From Bifidobacterium sp. UBA744 (lineage in GTDB: Bacteria; Actinomycetota; Actinomycetes; Actinomycetales; Bifidobacteriaceae), in NCBI GenBank assembly GCA_002298605.1, contig DBKS01000020.1, positions 1-20,754 of the forward strand: a stretch of 20,754 bases of DNA, in the 5' to 3' direction. Below, piece by piece: positions 7,558-14,073 of the stretch. A model generated the notes under the pieces. That model did no database searches. It was not told the origin of the DNA and saw only the letters and a program-made list of their open reading frames with translations. The position numbers were made by a program, and so were the translations under genes. Position 1 is the stretch's first letter. Each line of letters starts with the position of its first letter.

Positions 7558-7797
7558 TTAGCGGTGATTCCTACTGTCTCGCAGCCGCCGCTCATCCTCA
7601 AGCCATCCGGAGATTGTGCGCGGATGTCCCCTCCACAGGGCCTCTCCTCGCATGTCATCGGTCATCCGGTGGACAACACCGTGCATAACGTGCATCAACC
7701 GCCGCCCCAAACCCCGAGACGCAATCGCGCCCCGCCCATCAGCCGATTCCTCGAACTGATTGAGCGGGGCGCGATACTTCGCATGGCCGCTGACCAC
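7558..7797 (-). CDS. Doubtful 79-aa hypothetical ORF downstream of proS
   Basis: GTG start at 7797 directly after an in-frame stop; only a weak GGTAGG upstream. The second half (VVHRMTDDMRGEALWRG then ISGWLEDERRLRDS) has the look of an amphipathic helical protein and third positions are about 65-70% G/C, consistent with coding. Against it, the strong hairpin at 7724-7775 lies inside its N-terminal part, and no family is recognised. An internal ATG start is possible. Confidence 0.28.
   Translation of the reverse strand: MVSGHAKYRAPLNQFEESADGRGAIASRGLGRRLMHVMHGVVHRMTDDMRGEALWRGHPRTISGWLEDERRLRDSRNHR
7724..7775 (-). terminator. Long hairpin after proS, possible terminator
   Basis: Perfect 12-bp arms ATCGCGCCCCGC (7724-7735) and GCGGGGCGCGAT (7764-7775), with a second inner stem ATCAG/CTGAT (7738-7742, 7756-7760). 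It lies about 95 bases after the proS stop. In the proS direction only a weak T content follows (TGCGTCTC), so factor-independent termination is uncertain. Confidence 0.5.
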
Positions 7798-7869
7798 CTA
7801 TGCCTACCGCGCAGTTACGCAATGCTCAGCTACGCACAGGAGACCCGTCAACGAAGATGCGACGCGGCT

Positions 7870-9729
7870 TTACTTGGCGGACCGGGCCTCGGATCCCAAC
7901 AGCGCAGCCAGACGATCAGACAATGTCGCGGCAGCCTGATCGACTGGCACGGCAACCTTGTCTGAACCATCGCGGTTGCGGATCTCGATGGTGCCGTTCG
8001 ACACGGTATCGCGGCCGGCAACGGCAATCAACGGCACGCCGATCAGCTCGGCGTCCTTGAACTTCACGCCCGGAGACACCTTGGGACGATCATCGTAGAT
8101 CACCTCGAGACCGCGCTCCTCCAGCTCGGACACCAGCTTCTCGGCGGCTTCGAACGCAGCCTTGTCCTTACCGGTCGCCACCACATGCACCTGGGCCGGG
8201 GCGACGACGGCGGGCCAGGCAAGACCGGCCTCGTCGTGATGTGTTTCGGCGATGCAGGCGAGCACACGCGACACACCGATGCCATAGCAGCCCATCCACA
8301 CCGGAACGGTCTTGCCGTTGCGATCAAGCACCTTGAAATCAAGCGCCTTGGTGTACTTGAGACCCAACTGGAAGACCTGCCCGATTTCCACGCCGCGTTC
8401 GAAACTCAGCGGGCCGGAACCATCCGGGCTCATGTCGCCGTGACGAACCTCAACGGCCTCCACCACGCCATCGGCCTCGAAATCGCGGCCGTAGACCAGA
8501 TCGTAATAATCCACATCCCGCTCGTCGGCGCCCGTGAACCACGCGGACCCCCTGGCCACATGCGCGTCCACGAAGAAACGCAGCGCGTCATCCGCCTCGG
8601 CGGCATCGGAAGCCTTCCTGCCACCGCGAGCCTGCGGACCCACAGCCATCGGACCGATGTAGCCGCGCACCAATTCGGGATGCGCCTTGAGATCGTCCTC
8701 AGTGGCCTCCTCGATCTCGGCGGGGGCGAACTGGGCTTCCAGACGCTTCATATCGACCACGCGATCGCCGGGAACGCCCACCACCACAAGCTCGCGCCAT
8801 GGCCGGTCATGCGTGTCATCCTCCGCATGCTTCACCACGATCACCACGTTCTTAAGGATGTCGGTGGCTGCCCACTCGCGGCCATCCTTGCGGGGCTCGT
8901 GTTCGTTGGCGTAGGCGACCATCTCGTCGATGGAGGCGGCATTCGGGGTCGGACGCTTCGTGGCCGCAGGAGTGGCGGAGTAATCGACATCCGGCACCGG
9001 CGGAGTATGCAGCGCCTCGACGTTCCACGCCTTGCCGGAGGGGGCAAGCGCGAAGGTGTCCTCGCCGATCGGCATCGGCGCCAGGAACTCCTCGGAGGCG
9101 GAGCCGCCCATCGGACCGGACATGGCGAACACCGGCACATATTTCAGGTCAAGACGCTGGAAGATACGCTCATAGGCGCCGCGCTCGTCGTAATATGCCT
9201 TCTTCATGCCCTCCTCGTCAATGGTGAACGAGTAGGCGTCCTGCATGATGAACTCGCGGCCGCGAACCAGACCGGCGCGCGGACGAAACTCGTCGCGATA
9301 CTTGGTCTGAATCTGATAGAGGGTGACGGGCAGGTCCTTGTACGACGAGTACAGGTCTTTGACCAGCAACGTGAACATTTCCTCATGGGTGGGCGCCAGC
9401 AGGTAGTCGGCCTGATGGCGATCCTTCAGCCGGAAGATATTGTCGCCGTATTCCTCCCAGCGATGGGTGGCCTCATAGGGTTCGCGCGGCAGCAGCGCCG
9501 GGAAATGAACCTCCTGGGCGCCGATACCGTTGATCTCCTCGCGAATGATGGCCTCGATCTTGTTGAGCACGCTCAGGCCCAACGGCAGCCACGTCCAAAT
9601 GCCAGGCGCGGCCTTGCGGATATATCCGGCGCGCTGCAGCAGTTTCGCCGAATCGACGTCGGCATCGGCGGGATCCTCGCGCAGAGTGCGCAGGAACATG
9701 GTGGACATACGTAATGCTTTGGAACTCAT
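7870..9729 (-). CDS. proS: Prolyl-tRNA synthetase, prokaryote type with editing domain
   Basis: 619 aa class II synthetase that charges tRNA-Pro. The catalytic core has motif 2 at 144-160 (YRDEFRPRAGLVRGREF) and motif 3 at 480-489 (GCYGIGVSRV). Between them, about 225-400, is the inserted YbaK-like domain that hydrolyses Ala-tRNA-Pro, though it is divergent. The anticodon-binding domain lies at about 505-610. The start MSSKALRMST has only AGG nearby; MSTMFLRTL seven codons later is the alternative. It follows the helicase gene by 54 bases in the same direction, so orn, helicase and proS may share a transcript. Confidence 0.97.
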   Translation of the reverse strand: MSSKALRMSTMFLRTLREDPADADVDSAKLLQRAGYIRKAAPGIWTWLPLGLSVLNKIEAIIREEINGIGAQEVHFPALLPREPYEATHRWEEYGDNIFRLKDRHQADYLLAPTHEEMFTLLVKDLYSSYKDLPVTLYQIQTKYRDEFRPRAGLVRGREFIMQDAYSFTIDEEGMKKAYYDERGAYERIFQRLDLKYVPVFAMSGPMGGSASEEFLAPMPIGEDTFALAPSGKAWNVEALHTPPVPDVDYSATPAATKRPTPNAASIDEMVAYANEHEPRKDGREWAATDILKNVVIVVKHAEDDTHDRPWRELVVVGVPGDRVVDMKRLEAQFAPAEIEEATEDDLKAHPELVRGYIGPMAVGPQARGGRKASDAAEADDALRFFVDAHVARGSAWFTGADERDVDYYDLVYGRDFEADGVVEAVEVRHGDMSPDGSGPLSFERGVEIGQVFQLGLKYTKALDFKVLDRNGKTVPVWMGCYGIGVSRVLACIAETHHDEAGLAWPAVVAPAQVHVVATGKDKAAFEAAEKLVSELEERGLEVIYDDRPKVSPGVKFKDAELIGVPLIAVAGRDTVSNGTIEIRNRDGSDKVAVPVDQAAATLSDRLAALLGSEARSAK

Positions 9730-9783
9730 AGGCCTAAAACTACCCGCCTGAGGGGACGGATCGGCGGATGGCCCGCCTCTCGC

Positions 9784-11199
9784 TCAGAACAACGCGTCCT
9801 GGGCGAATTCATCATCCCCGTCAACCGACTGGCCGGTTTTCGGTACGAAGGATTCGGCATCGCCGTCCTTCATCAGCCGATCGGCGGCGGCCCGGGAGGC
9901 TGCGCGAAGATCGACATCCAAAGCCACCGCATCGGCCGAGACGAGAAACATGCGCTCGTTGACGCCGGTCAAGTACAGCCCGCCCAACGATTCGACGCGG
10001 GACAGCGCCACATACCCCATGCCCGGGGCGAAGGTGCGACGAAGGTCCATCACCGCGCGGTCCAATGTCATGCCCTGCGATTTATGGATGGTAATCGCCC
10101 ATGCGCAACGCAACGGCACCTGCTTGACCGACGCAAGCACGGTCTCCCCGTCCGTCATCTCCCAGGAGGCCGGACGCATCGTGACGACATTGCCGTTCTC
10201 GAACTCCACGATCGGCCAGCCGCCCCTGGACTCGGGCGCGAACGAGCGAACCGTGCCGATCGAGCCGTTGACGTACTGATGATCCTGGTCATTGCGCAGC
10301 GCCATCACGGCGGCTCCGGTTTTCAGCACCAGCCGCTCGGGCGCCAGCATGTTGCTCTTGAGCCGATTTACCAGATTCGTCTGGCCCGTGCATTGCGCAT
10401 AGAACTCGTGCTCAGCATCCGGGATCCGCGCCAAACGGATGTCATTCAGGGAATCGGCCTGGCGATTCACCGGAAACAGCGTGACCGCCACCTCGTCATC
10501 GGCGGGCAGCACGCCCAGCCTTGTCACCAGCGCATTGCGGTCGGTCTGCGAGACGGCCCCGTTGCGAATATCGGTCAGCACACCCAGCAGGGCGCCGTCA
10601 TCCTGGCGATGCTGTTCGGTCAGGTAGCACACCACCGGCTGCAACGCCTGCCATGCGAAGGATTCGGTGATGAACCCATCGGGATTGCGGCCGGCTTCGG
10701 CATAGCGCTCCCGACTCGCCACAAACTCGGGACTGGGCGCCAGCACGTCACGGTTCCGCCCGCCCACAGACACCGGCGGCAGCTGGTAGAAATCCCCGGA
10801 ACAGACCACCTGCATGCCGCCGAACGGCCGATCGTCATGACGAATGGCACGGCAGACCTCGTCGACCATGTCAAACAGCCACGCGTGCATCATCGACACC
10901 TCGTCGACAACCAGCACGTCCGTCGCCTGGATCTTGCGCCTGCGCCGGGTCCGGATCTGTTTCAGCAAGCTCGCCGTCAACGCATTCGACACGCCCACGC
11001 CACTCCAGGAATGAATGGTCTGACCGTTGACATGAGTGGCCGCAATGCCTGTGGACGCGGTCACAGCCACCGAAGCGCCCATTGCCCTCGCCTGACGGAT
11101 GAACTGATTGAGCACATAGGTTTTGCCGGACCCCGGGGCGCCGGTGAGAAACACACTCGCTCCGGCCTCCAATATGGTAAGGGCTTCTGATTGGCGCAT
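9784..11199 (-). CDS. Pif1-like superfamily 1B DNA helicase
   Basis: 471 aa ATPase. Visible motifs in order: Walker A GAPGSGKT (20-27), Ia TASTGIAATH (47-56), Walker B VVDEVSMM (97-104), III GDFYQLPPV (135-143), an arginine motif LTEQHRQ (193-199), V TIHKSQGMTLD (370-380) and VI GYVALSRV (395-402). This order is that of Pif1/RecD2-type 5'-3' helicases; motif III GDFYQLPP is Pif1-like. It lacks N- or C-terminal extensions apart from an acidic tail ending DALF. Likely roles are resolving structured DNA or replication conflicts (family inference). It starts 17 bases after the orn stop, suggesting cotranscription. The start has only a weak AGAAAAG upstream, and Walker A falls close to the N-terminus as in other bacterial Pif1 proteins. 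Confidence 0.93.
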   Translation of the reverse strand: MRQSEALTILEAGASVFLTGAPGSGKTYVLNQFIRQARAMGASVAVTASTGIAATHVNGQTIHSWSGVGVSNALTASLLKQIRTRRRRKIQATDVLVVDEVSMMHAWLFDMVDEVCRAIRHDDRPFGGMQVVCSGDFYQLPPVSVGGRNRDVLAPSPEFVASRERYAEAGRNPDGFITESFAWQALQPVVCYLTEQHRQDDGALLGVLTDIRNGAVSQTDRNALVTRLGVLPADDEVAVTLFPVNRQADSLNDIRLARIPDAEHEFYAQCTGQTNLVNRLKSNMLAPERLVLKTGAAVMALRNDQDHQYVNGSIGTVRSFAPESRGGWPIVEFENGNVVTMRPASWEMTDGETVLASVKQVPLRCAWAITIHKSQGMTLDRAVMDLRRTFAPGMGYVALSRVESLGGLYLTGVNERMFLVSADAVALDVDLRAASRAAADRLMKDGDAESFVPKTGQSVDGDDEFAQDALF

Positions 11200-11216
11200 G
11201 CGGCGTGACCGCTTTT

Positions 11217-11867
11217 CTACTTGTTCAGCAGACTGGTGGCTTCGATTTCGGCGGCGATGGCCTTGGACTCGGCCTCGTCCGGGCCCGGGGCCGGCGCCAT
11301 GAACGCCTTGCGATAATAGCGCAGCTCGTCCAGGCTTTCGATGATGTCGGCGAGGGCGCGATGGCCGCCGTTCTTTGGCGGACGGTTCCTGTACACCTCC
11401 GGATACCAGCGGCGGGCCAGCTCCTTGAAGGTGCTCACGTCAATGGTGCGGTAGTGCAGATTGGCCATCAGACCGGGCATGTAGTGGTCGAGGAACTTCT
11501 TGTCGCTGCCGATGGTGTTGCCGGCGAGCAGCGGCTTGACGCCGTCCGGCGTGAAGCGTTTGACGTATTCCATCACCTTGGCCTGCGCCTCGTCCAGGCT
11601 GAGGCCTTGGTCCCATTCGTCGATCAGACCGGAACGGGTGTGCATGGCGCGCACAAAATCGTTCATATGATCCACGGCCTTCCGGCTTGGCTTGATCACG
11701 TAGTCCACACCTTCATCAAGCACCTTGAGATCGAAATCCGTGGGGACCACCGAAACCTCGACGAGTTCGTCACCGCCGAAAATGTCAAGTCCCGTCATTT
11801 CGCAATCGATCCAGATCAGACGAGAATCCTGTGAGGTGTAGACCTCTGCGTCGTGACTGTCTACCAT
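11217..11867 (-). CDS. orn: Oligoribonuclease (DEDDh 3'-5' exoribonuclease)
   Basis: 216 aa. It degrades RNA dinucleotides, the last step of mRNA decay, and the products of cyclic-di-nucleotide cleavage. DEDDh residues are seen: Asp21 and Glu23 in WIDCEMTGLD, Asp122 in GNTIGSDKKFLD, His169 and Asp174 in GGHRALADIIESLDELRYYR. DVSTFKELARRWYP (143-156) is also a family signature. Actinobacterial forms carry a longer C-terminal tail, as here (about 187-216). AGGCGG lies just upstream of the ATG. It is divergent from the alpha-glucosidase gene, with 222 bases between them. Confidence 0.96.
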   Translation of the reverse strand: MVDSHDAEVYTSQDSRLIWIDCEMTGLDIFGGDELVEVSVVPTDFDLKVLDEGVDYVIKPSRKAVDHMNDFVRAMHTRSGLIDEWDQGLSLDEAQAKVMEYVKRFTPDGVKPLLAGNTIGSDKKFLDHYMPGLMANLHYRTIDVSTFKELARRWYPEVYRNRPPKNGGHRALADIIESLDELRYYRKAFMAPAPGPDEAESKAIAAEIEATSLLNK

Positions 11868-11907
11868 CGTGCGCCGCCTTTCAAACTAGTCGCCAGCTTC
11901 TGACATC

Positions 11908-11947
11908 GTCCGGCGAAGAACGTTACAGCCTATATCCGACGCCGGAC
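11908..11947. repeat. 8-bp perfect inverted repeat upstream of orn
   Basis: Arms GTCCGGCG (11908-11915) and CGCCGGAC (11940-11947) around 24 bases that include CCTATA, which reads TATAGG on the minus strand and could be an orn -10. Could be a regulatory site or chance in GC-rich DNA. Confidence 0.35.
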
Positions 11948-11991
11948 CGCCTAGCGACGCGTTGTATGGCACCCATCCGAGGACCAGCTGT

Positions 11992-12005
11992 TGCCAAATT
12001 TGGCC
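11992..12005. promoter_or_regulatory. Upstream operator-like palindrome (copy 1)
   Basis: TGCCAAATTTGGCC, 13 of 14 positions identical to copy 2 at 12052-12065. Centres are exactly 60 bp apart. It lies 125 bases before the orn start and 85 before the alpha-glucosidase start, so it could serve either gene. Confidence 0.65.
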
Positions 12006-12009
12006 GAAC

Positions 12010-12045
12010 TGCACTGGTAGCGACCGCAACAGACCTCTCAGTGCA
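12010..12045. repeat. 7-bp inverted repeat centred between the two palindromes
   Basis: TGCACTG (12010-12016) and CAGTGCA (12039-12045). Its centre (12027.5) is within 1 bp of the midpoint of the two 14-bp palindromes (12028.5), making the whole 74-bp block nearly symmetric. Confidence 0.5.
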
Positions 12046-12051
12046 CAGATC

Positions 12052-12065
12052 TGCCAAATTTGGCA
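12052..12065. promoter_or_regulatory. Perfect 14-bp palindromic operator-like site (copy 2)
   Basis: TGCCAAATTTGGCA is a perfect palindrome 12 bases upstream of the TATAAT box, covering the position where a -35 hexamer would lie. A regulator bound here would either block polymerase or replace the missing -35 contact. The central AATT differs from the central CG usual for LacI-family operators, so the regulator family is unknown. Confidence 0.7.
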
Positions 12066-12077
12066 TGCTGGCGCATT

Positions 12078-12083
12078 TATAAT
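12078..12083 (+). promoter_or_regulatory. Consensus -10 box of the alpha-glucosidase gene, leaderless start
   Basis: Perfect TATAAT ends 6 bases before the ATG at 12090. With usual -10 to start spacing, transcription would begin at the A of the ATG. No Shine-Dalgarno lies before the ATG, which fits a leaderless mRNA. No TTGACA-like -35 is present at 17 bp. Confidence 0.7.
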
Positions 12084-12089
12084 GGCCCC

Positions 12090-13874
12090 ATGGCTGAACA
12101 TTCCGAGACAACGGACGCAATGGCGGCGCAGGATCCCTCCCTGTGGTGGAGGCAAGCCGTGGTCTATCAGGTCTACCCGCGTAGTTTCAAGGACACCACC
12201 GGTTCGGGACTTGGAGATCTCAATGGCGTGACCGAAAAAATCGACTATCTGGCCGCCCTTGGCGTGGACGCGATCTGGCTGTCCCCCTTCTACCCCAGCG
12301 AACTGGCCGACGGCGGCTATGACGTGGCCGACTACCGCGCCGTGGATCCGCGTCTGGGCACCATGCGGGACTTTGACCGCCTCACCGAAACCGCCCATGC
12401 CGCCGGCCTCAAAATCGTGGTGGACATCGTACCCAACCACAGCTCCCGCCTACATCCGTGGTTCCAGGCGGCACTTCACGCCGCCCCCGGCTCGCCTGAG
12501 CGCAACCGCTACATATTCCGCGACGGCAGGGGCCCAAACGGTGACGAGCCGCCCACCAGGTGGGTGAATCATTTCGGAGGGCCTGCCTGGACGCGCGTGC
12601 CGGACGGCCAGTGGTATCTGCACATGTTCACCAAGGAGCAGCCCGATTTCAACTGGGACAACCGCGAGGTGCGCGAGGATTTTCTGACGACGCTGCGCTT
12701 CTGGTGCGACCACGGCGCCGACGGGTTCCGCGTCGATGTGGCGCAGGCGCTGGCCAAGGACCTCAACCGCGACGATCTGGACGACTACGGGGTGATGAGC
12801 ACCAACGACATGCCGGCGGACGGCTCCCACCCGGTGCTGGACCGCGATGAGGTGCACGACATCTACCATGAGTGGCGGCGCGAGGTATTCAACCGATACG
12901 ATCCGCCGCGATTCGCCGTCGCCGAGGCCTGGGTGCGGCCTGAACGCCAGTACCTGTACGCCTCCCCCGACGATTTGGGGCAGATCTTCAACTTCGAATT
13001 CGCCAAGGCGGATTGGACGTATCCGGCGATGAAGGCCGCGATTGCCGAAGGACTCGCATGCGCGGAGCGTTCCGGCTCCACCTCGACATGGGTGATGAGC
13101 AATCATGATGTGCACCGTCATGCCACACGCTACGCCCTGCCGCAGGTGCCCACCCCCGAATATCACCAGATTTCCGCCGACTGGGCTCTGCGCATGGGAC
13201 GCACCTACATTGAAAACCGTCCGCTGGGAACCCGTCGCGCCCGCGCCGCGCTGATGTTGGAAATGGCGCTGCCCGGTTCCGCCTATGTGTATCAGGGCGA
13301 GGAGCTTGGCCTGTTCGAGGTGCCCGACATTCCATGGGATCGACTTGAGGATCCATGGCCGCTTCGTTCGGACCGCGAGGAATCCACCAAGGGACGCGAC
13401 GGATGCCGCGTGCCGCTGCCGTGGACGGCCGCGGACGCCCCCGTTCCGGAGCACCCGAATGACCAGTTCGGCTCGCATGGATCGTTCGGATTTTCCCCCG
13501 CCGGCGCGGCCAGCGACCCGCATCTGCCGCAACCCAAATGGTTCAAGGACTTCGCCGTGGACGTGGAATCCGACGACCCCCAGTCCATGCTGAACTTCTA
13601 TCGACGGGTGCTCGCGTTGCGCCATAGGCTGCAGACCGCCGACACCAGTTGTCGGTGGCTGGATTGCGACGCCCCCAGCGGGCTCAACGACGGCGCCGAC
13701 GGGCAGCCCGGCGGCGTCATCGCCTACGCAAGGGAGAATGGCTGGGCCTGCGTCACCAATTTCGCATCGAAACCGGCTGCCTTACCGGGCGGCGAGGTGC
13801 TGCTGACGTCCGCTCCGCTGACGGATGATGGTTTGCTGCCGCAGGATGCGTCGGCGTGGTTGAGTCTGCGTTAG
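12090..13874 (+). CDS. GH13 alpha-glucosidase (oligo-1,6-glucosidase / maltase type)
   Basis: 594 aa, cytoplasmic (no signal peptide), expected to release glucose from the non-reducing end of short alpha-glucosides. The four GH13 regions are intact: I VDIVPNHSS (111-119), II GFRVDVAQA with nucleophile Asp216, III AVAEAW with acid/base Glu279, IV VMSNHDVHR with His339-Asp340. QPDFNWDN (184-191) and the N-terminal WWRQAVVYQVYPRSFKD mark the alpha-glucosidase subfamily; the bond preference (1,4 or 1,6) cannot be fixed from sequence. The C-terminal beta domain (about 520-594) is short. ATG 12090 is chosen because TATAAT sits 6 bases upstream, so the longer frame from 12060 could not be fully transcribed. 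Paired palindromes suggest sugar-responsive control. It stands alone, without transporter genes nearby. Confidence 0.95.
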   Translation: MAEHSETTDAMAAQDPSLWWRQAVVYQVYPRSFKDTTGSGLGDLNGVTEKIDYLAALGVDAIWLSPFYPSELADGGYDVADYRAVDPRLGTMRDFDRLTETAHAAGLKIVVDIVPNHSSRLHPWFQAALHAAPGSPERNRYIFRDGRGPNGDEPPTRWVNHFGGPAWTRVPDGQWYLHMFTKEQPDFNWDNREVREDFLTTLRFWCDHGADGFRVDVAQALAKDLNRDDLDDYGVMSTNDMPADGSHPVLDRDEVHDIYHEWRREVFNRYDPPRFAVAEAWVRPERQYLYASPDDLGQIFNFEFAKADWTYPAMKAAIAEGLACAERSGSTSTWVMSNHDVHRHATRYALPQVPTPEYHQISADWALRMGRTYIENRPLGTRRARAALMLEMALPGSAYVYQGEELGLFEVPDIPWDRLEDPWPLRSDREESTKGRDGCRVPLPWTAADAPVPEHPNDQFGSHGSFGFSPAGAASDPHLPQPKWFKDFAVDVESDDPQSMLNFYRRVLALRHRLQTADTSCRWLDCDAPSGLNDGADGQPGGVIAYARENGWACVTNFASKPAALPGGEVLLTSAPLTDDGLLPQDASAWLSLR

Positions 13875-13896
13875 CCGCCGCGGATACCGCCGCGTA

Positions 13897-13976
13897 GCCG
13901 GCAGGGTGGTTGTGCCTGCGCCGCAGCGACTTGAGCCACAACCGCAACCACGATGGTCTTGCAGCACGCTGCCGGC
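13897..13976. repeat. Nested inverted repeats downstream of the alpha-glucosidase gene
   Basis: Outer arms GCCGGCAG (13897-13904) and CTGCCGGC (13969-13976), middle arms GGTTGTG (13908-13914) and CACAACC (13937-13943) with a competing partner for GTGGTTG at 13945-13951, and an inner CTGCGCCGCAG (13916-13926). The 80-base block could fold into a multi-stem structure in either transcript. No T-run follows it. Confidence 0.5.
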
Positions 13977-13984
13977 GAAAACAA

Positions 13985-14014
13985 CTGGGCCCCGATCCTG
14001 CGATCGGGGCCCAG
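13985..14014 (-). terminator. Strong terminator of guaB
   Basis: Perfect 13-bp stem CTGGGCCCCGATC (13985-13997) / GATCGGGGCCCAG (14002-14014) with a 4-base loop. In the guaB direction it is followed by TTGTTTTC. It lies about 60 bases after the guaB stop and may also stop transcripts arriving from the alpha-glucosidase gene on the other strand. Confidence 0.88.
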
Positions 14015-14073
14015 CCTTTGCCAGCGCATACCTTCTGGCGATTTGTTACGGATACGCGCCGAAGGTCAGCGGA

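Larger units (their letters stand above)
7423..7869. other. 447-base gap between ssb-like gene and proS
   Basis: No confident gene. It contains the inverted repeat at 7724-7775, one doubtful 79-codon frame on the minus strand (7558-7797), and must hold any separate promoter for the ssb-like gene. A small CGCCG/CGGCG dyad lies near 7531-7545. No tRNA or known riboswitch pattern was seen. Confidence 0.5.

Noticed and set aside
8185..9714. 509-codon + strand frame antisense to proS
   Set aside because: Shadow of proS, whose class II motifs and length are intact.
9763..9777. GGCGG/CCGCC dyad between the helicase gene and proS as a terminator
   Set aside because: Only 5 bp, no following T-run, expected by chance at this GC content.
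11886..12440. 184-codon minus-strand frame over the orn-agl spacer
   Set aside because: Most of it is antisense to the alpha-glucosidase and the rest crosses the palindromic control block.
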